Positions 50,973 to 60,476 are shown, numbered from the stretch's first letter. The stretch: 64,000 nt of DNA from VBDM01 sp035317085 (GCA_035317085.1 DATHHS010000216.1:1-64000); one strand, 5' to 3'. A program made the numbers and translations. The notes: a model not told the origin generated them from the sequence alone.

Positions 50973-52385
50973 TCATTCCCGGGTGGCTGGGGTGGTACGT
51001 TTCGAGAGTTCCGCAAGCAACCGGTCATGAATGCCTCCGAACGCTCCGTTTGACATGACGAGCACCTGATCGCCGGGCCGCGCCTCATTGACGATCGCCT
51101 CGACGAGGCGTTCCAGGTCATCTTCGATGCTCGCACGAACCCCCAGCGGCGAGAGCGTAGCCCTGGCGTCCCAGCCGAGGTTCGCGCTATAGCAAAAAAT
51201 CTGGTCGGCGCCCTCGAGACTCGCAGGCAAGCGCTCCTTCATGACGCCAGCTTTCATGGTGTTGGAACGTGGCTCCAGCACAGCCAGAATGCGCGCGCTG
51301 CCGACTTGGTCTCGCATGCCTGAAAGGGTTGCGGCTATCGCGGTCGGATGGTGGGCAAAGTCATCCCAAACAGCGACCCCCGCCGAAGTACCCCGCAGTT
51401 CCATACGACGCCGGACGTTCTTGAAGCGTGAGAGCGCCACTATCGCTCGCTCCGGATCGACTTCGGCGGCCTGAGCCGCAGCTATCGCCGCAAGTGCGTT
51501 CTGCTGGTTATGATCGCCGTGAAGCTCCCAGCGCAGCAGGCCGAGGGGCCTGCCCTGATTCAGCACCTCGAAACAGCCACGGCCGGCAGGGATCGCACTC
51601 CAGCCGGCGGTTGTTCCAAACCGCTCCACCTCAGTCCAGCAACCGCGCCGAAGGACACGCTCAATTGCCGGGTCTGCACCATTGACTACCAGTTTCCCGG
51701 ATCTGGGCACCGTTCGGATGAAATGATGAAATTGCGTCTCAATCGCCGCAAGATCCTGGAAGATGTCTGCATGATCGAACTCAATATTGTTTACGATAGC
51801 GACCCTGGGGCGGTAGTGGACCATTTTCGAACGTTTGTCGAAGAAGGCCGTGTCGTATTCGTCAGCCTCGATGACGAAATCCGTTTTTTTTCCCAATCTT
51901 GCCGACACTTCGAGGTTTTTCGGAACGCCTCCGATGAGGAATCCAGGCGCCTTCCCCACGTCCTCAAGAATCCAGGCAAGCATAGAGGAAGTCGTTGTTT
52001 TCCCATGGGTCCCAGCAACGGCGAGCACCCGTCTGCCGAAGAGAGCATTCTCAGTCAACCACTGCGGGCCGGAAACATACGCGTCGCCACGGTCAAGTAT
52101 CGCCTCCATCAGCGGGTTGCCTCGGGTGATCACGTTCCCGACCACCCAGAGGTCTGGTTTTAACGCGACTTGGTCCGCTCCAAAGCCGATCGTGAGTGCT
52201 ATACCCTCGGCGGCCAGCTGCGTGCTCATAGGGGGATAGACGTTCGAGTCGCATCCGGTCACGCGGTGGCCTGCGGCTTTGGCGATCACGGCGATGCCGC
52301 CCATGAAAGTACCGCAAATGCCAAGGATATGGATGTGCACGGGCCGCGGGGAGCGATAGCTGCGCCGAAATGAATACCGGCGCAT
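50973..52385 (-). CDS. mpl: UDP-MurNAc:tripeptide ligase Mpl (murein recycling)
   Basis: Attaches recycled L-Ala-D-Glu-mDap to UDP-MurNAc. 470 aa. Mur ligase motifs: HIHILGICGTFMGG, ATP loop LAVAGTHGKTTTSSML, VIEADEYDTAFFDKRSKMVHYRP, VNNIEFDHADIF and DDFAHHPTA. The first 15 residues before HIHILGICGT are basic and not conserved; GTG at 52340 is an alternative start. Divergent from a nucleotidyltransferase-like gene. Confidence 0.95.
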   Translation of the reverse strand: MRRYSFRRSYRSPRPVHIHILGICGTFMGGIAVIAKAAGHRVTGCDSNVYPPMSTQLAAEGIALTIGFGADQVALKPDLWVVGNVITRGNPLMEAILDRGDAYVSGPQWLTENALFGRRVLAVAGTHGKTTTSSMLAWILEDVGKAPGFLIGGVPKNLEVSARLGKKTDFVIEADEYDTAFFDKRSKMVHYRPRVAIVNNIEFDHADIFQDLAAIETQFHHFIRTVPRSGKLVVNGADPAIERVLRRGCWTEVERFGTTAGWSAIPAGRGCFEVLNQGRPLGLLRWELHGDHNQQNALAAIAAAQAAEVDPERAIVALSRFKNVRRRMELRGTSAGVAVWDDFAHHPTAIAATLSGMRDQVGSARILAVLEPRSNTMKAGVMKERLPASLEGADQIFCYSANLGWDARATLSPLGVRASIEDDLERLVEAIVNEARPGDQVLVMSNGAFGGIHDRLLAELSKRTTPATRE

Positions 52386-52462
52386 GAAAAGGAAGCGATT
52401 TTAGCCTACTTCGCCGCGTTTTCCGGCTGCGGTATCATCATCCGATCCCTGCCTGCTCTGCA

Positions 52463-53068
52463 ATGCCAAAAGACAACAAGGCCAAGCAGCAACAAATGCG
52501 CGCGCGCATCGCTGCCGCCGCTGCTCGGATAATGGCCGAGGACGGCCTCGAGGATTTCGCTCTGGCCAAGCGCAAAGCTGCGCGTCAGTTGGGTGCGGAG
52601 GACACGCAGGCGCTGCCCAAAGACGATGAGATCGAGACAGAGCTTCGAGCCTACCAGTCGCTCTATCAAGGCGAAGAACAGCGCGAGCGCATTCATTACT
52701 TGCGAGAGCGCGCGCTCGAGGCGATGCGGCTGCTCGAGCCGTTCCGTCCCTACCTCGCCGGTGCGGTTCTGAAGGGTACTGCCGGACGATATAGCGACAT
52801 AGACTTGCAGCTATTCACTGACGACGGCAAAGCGGTGGAGCTTTTCCTTCTGAGTCGCAATATCGCGTATGACATCTCCGACCAGCGGCGTTTTGCGGGA
52901 GACCAGGTGCGCGCGGTATCAGTGCTCAAGCTCGATTGGCAAGGCGTTCCCGTTAATTTGGCGATCTACACCTTGAAGGAGGAGCGTGGGGCCGTCAGGA
53001 CAACGTTCTCCGGGCGTCCGATCGAGCGTGCTGGTATCCAGGCAGTGGTTCAACTTCTGTGCGGTTAG
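52463..53068 (+). CDS. Nucleotidyltransferase-like protein
   Basis: 201 aa. The N-terminal half (KQQQMRARIAAAAARIMAEDG..ALAKRKAARQLG) is helical and conserved in Betaproteobacteria. The C-terminal half looks like a minimal nucleotidyltransferase: AVLKGTAGRYSDIDLQLFTDD carries a G[S/T]..DxD pattern. The partner or substrate is not known; no HEPN or toxin gene lies beside it. Divergent from mpl across 77 bases. Confidence 0.8.
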   Translation: MPKDNKAKQQQMRARIAAAAARIMAEDGLEDFALAKRKAARQLGAEDTQALPKDDEIETELRAYQSLYQGEEQRERIHYLRERALEAMRLLEPFRPYLAGAVLKGTAGRYSDIDLQLFTDDGKAVELFLLSRNIAYDISDQRRFAGDQVRAVSVLKLDWQGVPVNLAIYTLKEERGAVRTTFSGRPIERAGIQAVVQLLCG

Positions 53069-53385
53069 CCGTTTAGTAAGGCGGCTGTTGCTTTGTGTAG
53101 AAAACGCCTGCGGAATATCCAGATATCCCGTCGGGACGGAGGAAAACATCCCAATAACTTCGTCCAAAAGTTACTAAAATTCTGAATCGCCTTCGAATAT
53201 GTACTGAATATCCAGATTTAAGAAATGGAGGGCGTCCGGCGCGTTGGAACGCTTCGCCCAGGCTGAATGCTTTCCTCTGGCGAGTTGCCTCCTAGTCGGC
53301 CTCGCCATCCGCCTAACTCGTTTATCTTGCGTTAAAATCTGTCAATTCCTAGACAATTTCCTGCATCTGCGTCAAACTCCTGACC
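53069..53385. other. 317-base intergenic region upstream of aroQ
   Basis: No gene seen. It is AT-rich in the middle and has a perfect 12-bp direct repeat GAATATCCAGAT at 53113-53124 and 53206-53217. It must carry the promoter for aroQ and perhaps accBC; TTGCGTTAAAATC around 53327-53339 is a possible -10 region but no good -35 box fits. Confidence 0.5.
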
Positions 53386-53862
53386 ATGTCACTGGCAAAA
53401 CGTGCCTCGGATACACACCCGCGGAAATCAAGAAAGATTCTTCTCATTCATGGTCCCAACCTCGACATGTTGGGTACTCGCGAACCAGAAATCTACGGCA
53501 CGGAGAATCTAGCGGCCGTTAACAAGCGCCTAAGCTCCCTGGCAAGACGCGCCGGAGTGACCCTGGAGGTCTTTCAGAGCAACCACGAAGGGGCGCTGAT
53601 CGAGCGGGTCCATGGCGCAAAAAAGCAGGGAATTGCCTGGATTGTCGTCAACCCCGGGGGACTGACCCATACGAGCGTGGCGCTGCGCGATGCCTTTGCC
53701 GCAGTAGCCATACCCTTTGTCGAGGTACATCTCTCGAACATCTACGCACGGGAGTCGTTCCGGCATCACTCGTACTTTTCAGATCTCGCGGTCGGGACGA
53801 TCTGTGGATTGGGTAGTCGCGGTTACGACTTCGCGCTGCAGTTCGCGATAGGGGAGAACTGA
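53386..53862 (+). CDS. aroQ: 3-dehydroquinate dehydratase, type II
   Basis: Third step of the shikimate pathway. 158 aa including a ~15-residue basic leader before KILLIHGPNLDMLGTREPEIYG, which holds the catalytic Tyr. FQSNHEGALIERVH, NPGGLTHTSVALRDA, EVHLSNIYARESFRHHSYFSD complete the family pattern. Precedes accB-accC-prmA, a gene order conserved across Proteobacteria. Confidence 0.97.
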   Translation: MSLAKRASDTHPRKSRKILLIHGPNLDMLGTREPEIYGTENLAAVNKRLSSLARRAGVTLEVFQSNHEGALIERVHGAKKQGIAWIVVNPGGLTHTSVALRDAFAAVAIPFVEVHLSNIYARESFRHHSYFSDLAVGTICGLGSRGYDFALQFAIGEN

Positions 53863-53988
53863 GCGCCGTCCCCGGTCGGATCTGACAGTTCGAATGGAGC
53901 TGGAAAGACGTAGGTTCTCCGGGATTTATTCGAGTTTTTTTGGCCGAAACCCCGTGGGTCCTGACGAGTGCGAACGGAAGGAGGCAGC

Positions 53989-54462
53989 TTGGATCTGCGT
54001 AAATTAAAAAAACTGATCGACCTCGTCGAGGAATCAGGTATCGCGGAACTCGAAGTGACCGAAGGCGAGGAGAAGGTGAAGATCGTCAAGGGGGCCTCAG
54101 GCGGTCGGGAATTTGTAGTCCTTCCACCTGCAGCAAGCGGCGGCCCGTCTCATGCCCCGGCGGCGGCTCCTGCCGTAGCGGCAACGGTGACCTCCCCTCA
54201 GGCAGAGCAAACACCGACATCGCTTGAGGGCCATCTCGTGAAGTCGCCGATGGTCGGGACGTTCTATCGGTCAGGCTCTCCCGGCGCGAAGCCCTTCGTC
54301 GAGGTCGGAGACACCGTCAAGGCCGGACAGGCAATTTGCATTATCGAAGCGATGAAACTGATGAACGAAATCGAGGCAGACAAGGACGGCGTAGTCAAGG
54401 CCATCATGGTCGAGAATGGTCAGCCGGTCGAGTACGGCGAACCCCTGATGATGATCGGCTAG
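53989..54462 (+). CDS. accB: Biotin carboxyl carrier protein of acetyl-CoA carboxylase
   Basis: 157 aa. Carries biotin on the Lys of EAMKLMNEIEADKDG near the C-terminus, after a Pro/Ala linker; the N-terminal DLRKLKKLIDLVEESGIAELEVTEG is the family start. I chose the TTG at 53989: AAGGAGG ends 4 bases upstream and it gives the usual DLRKLKK start; a GTG at 53968 would add seven unmatched residues. Six bases separate it from accC. Confidence 0.95.
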   Translation: MDLRKLKKLIDLVEESGIAELEVTEGEEKVKIVKGASGGREFVVLPPAASGGPSHAPAAAPAVAATVTSPQAEQTPTSLEGHLVKSPMVGTFYRSGSPGAKPFVEVGDTVKAGQAICIIEAMKLMNEIEADKDGVVKAIMVENGQPVEYGEPLMMIG

Positions 54463-54468
54463 CAGCGC

Positions 54469-55833
54469 GTGTTCGAGAAGATACTGATCGCCAACCGAGG
54501 TGAGATTGCCCTACGCATCCAGCGCGCCTGTCGCGAGATGGGCATCAAGACCGTGGTCGTGCATTCCGAAGCGGACAGCGAAGCAAAGTATGTAAAACTC
54601 GCCGACGAGTCGGTGTGCATCGGACCGGCCCCGTCCAGCGCGAGCTATCTCAACATCCCGGCCATCATCAGTGCGGCGGAAGTCACCGACGCCGAGGCGA
54701 TTCATCCGGGCTACGGATTCTTGTCGGAGAATCCGGACTTTGCCGAGCGCGTAGACAAGAGTGGATTCGTCTTTATCGGCCCCCAGGCAGAAACCATCCG
54801 CATGATGGGTGACAAGGTCAACGCCAAACAGGTCATGACCAACGCCGGCGTGCCCTGCGTCCCCGGTTCGGAAGGGCCCTTGCCCGATGCTCCCGAGGAG
54901 ATCCTGAAGATAGCGCGGAAGATCGGCTATCCGGTTATCGTGAAAGCGGCAGGCGGAGGCGGTGGGCGCGGCATGCGTGTGGTACATACGGAGGCGGCGC
55001 TCAAAAGCGCAATAAGCGTGACACGAGGCGAGGCCGAAGCCGCATTCGGCAACCCCACCGTGTACCTGGAAAAATATCTAGAGAACCCGCGCCACATCGA
55101 AGTCCAGGTGCTCGCCGACGGACACAAGAATGCAATTTACCTCGGCGAGCGAGATTGCTCCATGCAGCGGCGTCACCAGAAGATCATGGAGGAATCTCTA
55201 GCTCCGGAAATTACGCCAAAGCTGCGCGCACGCGTTGGCGAGCGTTGCATGGAGGCCTGTCGAAAGATTCGCTACCGCGGGGCCGGCACTTTCGAATTTC
55301 TTTACGAGGAAGGCGAGTTTTTCTTCATCGAGATGAATACCCGCATCCAGGTCGAGCATCCGGTTACCGAGATGATCACCGGTGTCGACATCGTGCAGGA
55401 ACAAATCCGCGTCGCTGCCGGAGAACGACTATCGGTCCGGCAAAAGGATATCGAATTCCGCGGTCACGCCATCGAGTGCCGCATCAACGCGGAAGACCCG
55501 TTCCGCTTCACGCCGTCACCGGGGCGCATAACCTCCTATCACCCTCCGGGGGGACCGGGCATCCGGGTTGACACGCACATCTACCAAGGCTACGTCGTAC
55601 CACCCAACTACGACTCGCTGATCGGCAAAGTGATTGCCTATGGAGCGAGCCGCGATCAGGCGATCCGCCGCATGCGTATCGCGCTTTCGGAGATGGTAAT
55701 CGAGGGTATCCAGACCAACATACCGCTTCACCAGGAACTCCTGCTCGACAGTCGAGTTCTCAGGGGAGGAGTAAACATTCACTACCTCGAACAGAAACTC
55801 GCTCAGCACAAGAAGCACGGCGCTGCAAAGTAG
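54469..55833 (+). CDS. accC: Biotin carboxylase of acetyl-CoA carboxylase
   Basis: 454 aa ATP-grasp enzyme that carboxylates AccB-biotin, the first committed step of fatty acid synthesis. FEKILIANRGEIALRI, HPGYGFLSEN, VKAAGGGGGRGMRVV, GERDCSMQRRHQKIMEE and FIEMNTRIQVEHPVTEM are all intact. GTG start 54469. Coupled to accB; prmA follows 12 bases after the stop. Confidence 0.98.
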   Translation: MFEKILIANRGEIALRIQRACREMGIKTVVVHSEADSEAKYVKLADESVCIGPAPSSASYLNIPAIISAAEVTDAEAIHPGYGFLSENPDFAERVDKSGFVFIGPQAETIRMMGDKVNAKQVMTNAGVPCVPGSEGPLPDAPEEILKIARKIGYPVIVKAAGGGGGRGMRVVHTEAALKSAISVTRGEAEAAFGNPTVYLEKYLENPRHIEVQVLADGHKNAIYLGERDCSMQRRHQKIMEESLAPEITPKLRARVGERCMEACRKIRYRGAGTFEFLYEEGEFFFIEMNTRIQVEHPVTEMITGVDIVQEQIRVAAGERLSVRQKDIEFRGHAIECRINAEDPFRFTPSPGRITSYHPPGGPGIRVDTHIYQGYVVPPNYDSLIGKVIAYGASRDQAIRRMRIALSEMVIEGIQTNIPLHQELLLDSRVLRGGVNIHYLEQKLAQHKKHGAAK

Positions 55834-55845
55834 GGGGCCGAACGC

Positions 55846-56727
55846 GTGACCTTGGCGGCGCTGGTCCTGGACCTGCGGGCGGAGGAGGTCGATCGCCTTT
55901 CCGATGCGCTGCTTGAAGCGGGGGCCTTGTCGGTAATGTACGAGGACGCCCAGGCAGGCACCGAAGTAGAGGTGCCGCATTTCGATGCGTTCGGTGAATC
56001 CGCCCCGTGGCCGCGGGTGACTCTGACCGCGCTGTGCAAAGGCCGAAACGATCCGGAACAACTGCTCATTTGCGCATGCGGCGCGGCCGGTATCGCGGTC
56101 CCGCCTCACCAGGTGCGAAACGTTCCGGACGAGGATTGGGTGGCGAAATCGAAGGAGCAGTTTGGACCCATCCGGGTGTCGGCGCGCCTGTGGGTTGTCC
56201 CCACCTGGCACGCGCCGCCCGAACCCGAAGCGATCAACCTTGTGCTGGATCCCGGCCTTGCTTTCGGTACCGGCAGCCATCCGAGCACGCGATTGTGCCT
56301 GCAGTGGCTAGAGCGCACGGTCGCAGGGGGTGAAACCGTTCTCGACTACGGCTGTGGTTCCGGTATATTGGCAATCGCTGCGATGAAGTTAGGCGCGCGC
56401 CGCGCTGTTGGCGTAGACATCGATCCCGACGCCTTGGCGGTGGCCCGAGCCAACGCCCGGCGGAACGGTGTTGTGGTCGAATTCCTCGGCGGCCGCACGC
56501 CGCTTGCGTTCACCGCAGATATCGTGGTCGCCAATATCCTTGCCAATCCACTGATGCTGCTCGCTCCGGTACTCGCATCGCAATGCGCTCATGGGGGGCG
56601 GATCGCGCTTTCTGGAATCCTCTCGGGCCAGACACTCGAAGTCGAGAAGAGTTACGCGCCGTGGATCGCGTTCGAGCCACCCACAGAGGCAGATGGCTGG
56701 GTATGCCTTTCAGGAGTGCGGCCGTGA
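55846..56727 (+). CDS. prmA: Ribosomal protein L11 methyltransferase
   Basis: 293 aa. SAM site VLDYGCGSGILAIAAMKLGA, the LDPGLAFGTGSHPSTRLCLQWLE loop and VANILANPLMLLAP match PrmA; the N-terminal substrate-binding domain is complete. GTG start 55846 follows a GGGGG-rich ribosome site. Its TGA overlaps the GTG of the next gene. Conserved neighbour of accBC. Confidence 0.97.
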   Translation: MTLAALVLDLRAEEVDRLSDALLEAGALSVMYEDAQAGTEVEVPHFDAFGESAPWPRVTLTALCKGRNDPEQLLICACGAAGIAVPPHQVRNVPDEDWVAKSKEQFGPIRVSARLWVVPTWHAPPEPEAINLVLDPGLAFGTGSHPSTRLCLQWLERTVAGGETVLDYGCGSGILAIAAMKLGARRAVGVDIDPDALAVARANARRNGVVVEFLGGRTPLAFTADIVVANILANPLMLLAPVLASQCAHGGRIALSGILSGQTLEVEKSYAPWIAFEPPTEADGWVCLSGVRP

Positions 56728-57455
56728 GCATGATTACGCGTTGCCCGGATTGCGCAACGGCGTTTCGCGTTACTGAACCGCAGCTTCGGGCCAGAGCGGG
56801 GCAAGTCCGCTGCGGACGTTGCGGCGCCATGTTCGATGCGCGAGTCGCGTTGAGTCCGGACGTAGCCAGCCACCCGGCCCCGGAGAATGCCGGATCGCGT
56901 CCGACCTCAACCGACATCGCGCTCGGGCTCGACACCGTAAGGGATCTGTCGTTCGACTTCGGGCCGCACTCCCGGGAACGTCCGAGTCGATTCTGGTGGC
57001 TTGCAAGCGTGTTTCTGTTGATCGTGCTTGCGGCACAAGGCGCTTATCGTTACCGGGGTGAGATCGCGGTGCTCCTTCCGGAAGCAAAGCCTTTTCTCCA
57101 ACGCTTGTGCGTCGAAATTGGATGCGAAGTGCCGCTGCCGCGTCGTGCGGAACTGCTCAGCATCGAGTCGTCGGATCTGCAAGCAGACGGTACTCATCCG
57201 AGCGTGATGGTATTGACTGCAACGCTCAGGAACCGCGCCGGTTTCGTCCAGGCGTTTCCCGCATTGGAGCTCAGCCTCACCAGCGCTCAAGGCCAAACCG
57301 TGGCCCGACGCATATTGACGCCGAGAGAATACTCGCCGCAGGGCGCTCCGCCGGAGCCCGGCCTGGCGGCGGGAAGCGAACTGCAGGTCCGGGTCTACAT
57401 CGAAGCCGCGGCGCTCAAGCCGACCGGATACCGGCTCTATTTATTCTATTTGTAG
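56724..57455 (+). CDS. Zinc-ribbon DUF3426 membrane protein
   Basis: 243 aa. N-terminal MJ0042-type zinc ribbon (TRCPDCATAFRV...VRCGRCGAMFDA), a variable linker, one membrane helix (~93-111: FWWLASVFLLIVLAAQGAY) and a DUF3426 domain outside (YRGEIAVLLP to the end, with LRNRAGFVQAFPALELSL). GTG 56724 overlaps the prmA stop and has GGAG 7 bases upstream; ATG 56730 is the alternative. Function unknown, standard neighbour of prmA. Confidence 0.92.
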   Translation: MSMITRCPDCATAFRVTEPQLRARAGQVRCGRCGAMFDARVALSPDVASHPAPENAGSRPTSTDIALGLDTVRDLSFDFGPHSRERPSRFWWLASVFLLIVLAAQGAYRYRGEIAVLLPEAKPFLQRLCVEIGCEVPLPRRAELLSIESSDLQADGTHPSVMVLTATLRNRAGFVQAFPALELSLTSAQGQTVARRILTPREYSPQGAPPEPGLAAGSELQVRVYIEAAALKPTGYRLYLFYL

Positions 57456-57461
57456 GAATCC

Positions 57462-58394
57462 ATGTCCACTTTGATCTGCGGATCGATCGCATACGACAAC
57501 ATCATGGTGTTTCGCGGCCGTTTTCGAGAGCACATCCTGCCCGAACAGATTCACATCCTGAATGTAGCGTTCCTCGTACCCGAACTCCGGCGCGAATTCG
57601 GAGGCTGTGCCGGCAATATCGCTTACAACTTGAAGCTCCTGGGCTCCGATCCGCTGATCATGGCGACGGTCGGCGGCGATTCTCAGTCGTATATCGAACG
57701 GCTCGGTCGACTCGGACTCAAGCTGGATCACGTGCGCCAGGTCCCCGACACCCTCACTGCACAGGCGTTCATTACGACCGATCTCGACGACAATCAGATC
57801 ACGGCCTTTCATCCTGGGGCGATGAACTCCTCGCATCTGAACAATATTGGGGCGGAACTGGGCGTGCGTCTCGCGATCGTCGCGCCCGACGGGCGCGAAG
57901 GCATGCTGCAGCACGCGCGCGAACTCGCCGAGCTCGGCGTGCCGTTCGTGTTCGACCCGGGCCAGGGGCTGCCGATGTTCTCCGGCGACGAATTGCTCGC
58001 CTTCGTCGAACAGGCCACCTACGTTGCCGTAAACGACTACGAAGGCCGACTTCTCGAGGAGCGCACCGGCCGGACGCTCGAGGAAATCGCGCAAAAGCTC
58101 AAGGCGCTCGTTCTCACACGAGGCGCGGAGGGATCCGTCATTTACGCAAACGGCCAAAAGATCGACATCCCTTGCGTCAAGGCAGCCGAGTTGGTGGACC
58201 CTACCGGATGCGGTGACGCGTATCGCGCCGGTCTCCTTTACGGGATCGTGGCGGGCTTCGACTGGACAAAGACCGGCCGGCTCGCGTCACTCATGGGCGC
58301 AATCAAGATTGCGTCGCGCGGCGGACAGAATCACTCGGTGAGCCGCGATGAGATCGGGCGCCTGTTCCGTCGAAATTTTGGGTCCGACCTCTAA
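57462..58394 (+). CDS. PfkB-family kinase (adenosine kinase-like)
   Basis: 310 aa ribokinase-fold sugar/nucleoside kinase. FGGCAGNIAYNLKLLGSDPLIMATVGGD is the substrate-side signature and VDPTGCGDAYRAGLLYG holds the catalytic Asp. The long N-terminus with MVFRGRFREHILPE resembles bacterial adenosine kinases. Six bases after the DUF3426 gene, so part of the accBC-prmA transcript. Substrate inferred only. Confidence 0.92.
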   Translation: MSTLICGSIAYDNIMVFRGRFREHILPEQIHILNVAFLVPELRREFGGCAGNIAYNLKLLGSDPLIMATVGGDSQSYIERLGRLGLKLDHVRQVPDTLTAQAFITTDLDDNQITAFHPGAMNSSHLNNIGAELGVRLAIVAPDGREGMLQHARELAELGVPFVFDPGQGLPMFSGDELLAFVEQATYVAVNDYEGRLLEERTGRTLEEIAQKLKALVLTRGAEGSVIYANGQKIDIPCVKAAELVDPTGCGDAYRAGLLYGIVAGFDWTKTGRLASLMGAIKIASRGGQNHSVSRDEIGRLFRRNFGSDL

Positions 58395-58436
58395 GGAGAA
58401 CGCATTTCGCCTGGCCCCGAGGAGGGCGCCGCACCG

Positions 58437-59255
58437 ATGGTGGCCAACCGCACTCCGATTCCGCTGCGCCTGTTTCGTTTGGCGAGGCTCACGCTCCATT
58501 TGATCCGCGGGCTTGGCATCGCGTGGCTGCTCTACCCGAAACTTTCCTATGCCGAGCAGCAGGCGCAAAAGTGCCGCTGGTCCGGAGCGCTGCTCTCCAT
58601 TCTGTCCGTGTCAGTGCGAGAGCAAAACGCACCTGGAAAACTCCCCGATCGCTGCATGCTCGTGCTCAATCACATCTCCTGGCTCGACATCTTCGTGATC
58701 GACGCGCGTTTCCCCGCGACCTTCATCGCAAAATCTGAAATCCGCAACTGGCCAATCGTGGGGTGGCTGTGCACACTGGTAGGCACCCTGTACATCGAGC
58801 GCGGCAAGCGCTCAGCGGCGCGTCACGCCCGCCAGGCCATCGCCACTGAACTGGAGCGCGGCATCCTGATTGCGATCTGCCCGGAAGGGATTACGACCTT
58901 TGGGCGGAGCCTTGAGCGATTCCACTCGGCGCTGTTCCAGCCGGCCCTGGACGCCTCGGCTACGCTGCAGCCGGTAGCGCTTCGCTATCTCGACAGCTCT
59001 GGCGAGCACACCGATGCCGCCGGTTATGTCGGCGAAACCTCGCTGCTCGAATCGGTCTGGTCCATCGTCTCGACACGCCACATGATCGCGGAACTCAATC
59101 TTCTCGCACCGATTTCAGTGCGCGAGCAGACACGTCGCTCGCTTGCAGAAAAGGCCGAGGTGGCTATTGCCGCGGCCTTGGGCGTGCCCGCTCCGCGGAC
59201 CGGGCATTCCCCGCGCAAGGGACGCGATACAGGCGCCGGTCTTCCAGACGAATAG
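58437..59255 (+). CDS. plsC: 1-acyl-sn-glycerol-3-phosphate acyltransferase
   Basis: 272 aa membrane acyltransferase making phosphatidic acid. LNHISWLDIFVID contains the HxxxxD catalytic motif (NHISWLD), followed by AKSEIRNWPIVGWL, GTLYIERGKR and ICPEGITTFG. Two hydrophobic stretches lie near the N-terminus. The C-terminal ~30 residues are encoded by sequence shared with the convergent apaH gene (92-base overlap). Confidence 0.92.
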   Translation: MVANRTPIPLRLFRLARLTLHLIRGLGIAWLLYPKLSYAEQQAQKCRWSGALLSILSVSVREQNAPGKLPDRCMLVLNHISWLDIFVIDARFPATFIAKSEIRNWPIVGWLCTLVGTLYIERGKRSAARHARQAIATELERGILIAICPEGITTFGRSLERFHSALFQPALDASATLQPVALRYLDSSGEHTDAAGYVGETSLLESVWSIVSTRHMIAELNLLAPISVREQTRRSLAEKAEVAIAAALGVPAPRTGHSPRKGRDTGAGLPDE

Positions 59256-60009
59256 CGCTGAGCTCTCCGCCCCAGATGCAACCCGAGTCGAGAGCGAACA
59301 AATTGGGCCGGATGTGCAGGCCGAGCGCAGACCAATGGCCGCATATCACGGTGCATCCGGCGCTTTTCCTGCCCGGTACGTCGAACCACGGCCGATACCC
59401 GGGAGGCGCCTTGGCCGTCTCGCCCTTGGTGTCGAACTCCATGACGCCCTCGGAAGTGCAGAAGCGCAGGCGGGTCATGGCGTTGACGATTACGCGCAAC
59501 CGGTCGACCCCGCGCAACCGGTCGTCCCAGCGGTCCGGGCGCGAGCCGTAGAGCTGCGAGAGAAATTCCCCGTACCGGGGTCCGCGCAGCTCGGCCTCGA
59601 CCTCTTCGGCAAGTGTTTTCGCCGTCGCAACCTCCCATTGCGGGAGGAGTCCTGCGTGGACGAGTGCGTAGTGCGTTTCGACGTGAATCAACGGTCGATG
59701 CCGCAGCCAGTCGAGCAGGCCATCGCGATCGGGCGCAGCAAGCACTTCTTCAAGCGTGTCGTCCTCGCGGAGCTTGGCGTGGCCCTGAGCGACCGCGAGC
59801 AGGTGCAAATCGTGGTTGCCGAGCACCACGAGCGCGCGATCGCCCAGATCGCGCACGAACCGCAGAGTGGCTAGCGAAGCCGGCCCGCGGTTAACGAGGT
59901 CCCCGACGAACCACAAGCGATCTTTTGCGCGATCGAATTCAAACGCGCCGAGCAAGGCCTGCAGCTCGTCGAAACTACCCTGAACGTCGCCAATTGCGTA
60001 GGTCGCCAT
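59164..60009 (-). CDS. apaH: Symmetrical bis(5'-nucleosyl)-tetraphosphatase
   Basis: Hydrolyses Ap4A to two ADP. 281 aa metallophosphoesterase with ATYAIGDVQGSFDEL, FVGDLVNRGPAS, VVLGNHDLHLLA and CGHWSALGL. Normal ApaH length includes its overlap with the end of plsC, so the overlap is likely real. The tail (RSAERARPRPRQ) is basic and not conserved. Confidence 0.96.
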   Translation of the reverse strand: MATYAIGDVQGSFDELQALLGAFEFDRAKDRLWFVGDLVNRGPASLATLRFVRDLGDRALVVLGNHDLHLLAVAQGHAKLREDDTLEEVLAAPDRDGLLDWLRHRPLIHVETHYALVHAGLLPQWEVATAKTLAEEVEAELRGPRYGEFLSQLYGSRPDRWDDRLRGVDRLRVIVNAMTRLRFCTSEGVMEFDTKGETAKAPPGYRPWFDVPGRKSAGCTVICGHWSALGLHIRPNLFALDSGCIWGGELSAIRLEDRRLYRVPCAGNARSAERARPRPRQ

Positions 60010-60190
60010 AGCGTTGGGTGCCCGGGAGCTCGTTCTCTATATCTGCTCAATAGCCGCTTGAGCTTCGGGATGGCCGAAAGGTGCGAAACGGCACCCTAAG
60101 CGCGGTATCGCAAAGAACAGCGTGCATCCGCAGGTTTCCTGCAATGTAATAAAATGCAAAGGCCCCGTCATTTGCTGAACCAGGCTTGCC

Positions 60191-60427
60191 ATGGCCGCGA
60201 AAATATCGGATTCGATCAAGCGCAACCTGAAGCGGTTGCGAAAAGCGCTCGACTCGGAGCCGAGCAAGTCCTCCACGCCAAAGGAGGGCGCCCGCGAGCA
60301 ACGGCCTCCGCCGTCCAAAGCGGATCGCCCCGCCGCCCCGGAAAGCGCCCCGGAAACTGCGGAGGCAACCTCGGAAAAGAAAAAGACCCCGGCCAAACCC
60401 TGGTATCACCATCGCCAGCGGTGGTAG
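60191..60427 (+). CDS. Small basic Pro/Ala-rich protein
   Basis: 78 aa, no recognised family. Starts SDSIKRNLKRLRKALDSE (amphipathic, basic), continues with a disordered Pro/Ala/Glu/Lys stretch and ends PAKPWYHHRQRW. The ribosome site is weak. It lies in a gap between apaH and a GST gene; codon use resembles the genome. Could be a nucleoid- or membrane-associated small protein, or not a gene. Confidence 0.45.
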   Translation: MAAKISDSIKRNLKRLRKALDSEPSKSSTPKEGAREQRPPPSKADRPAAPESAPETAEATSEKKKTPAKPWYHHRQRW

Positions 60428-60476
60428 CGGCTGCCATCGCACCATGATGGAACGCCGGGCTCCGGCCCGGCACCCG

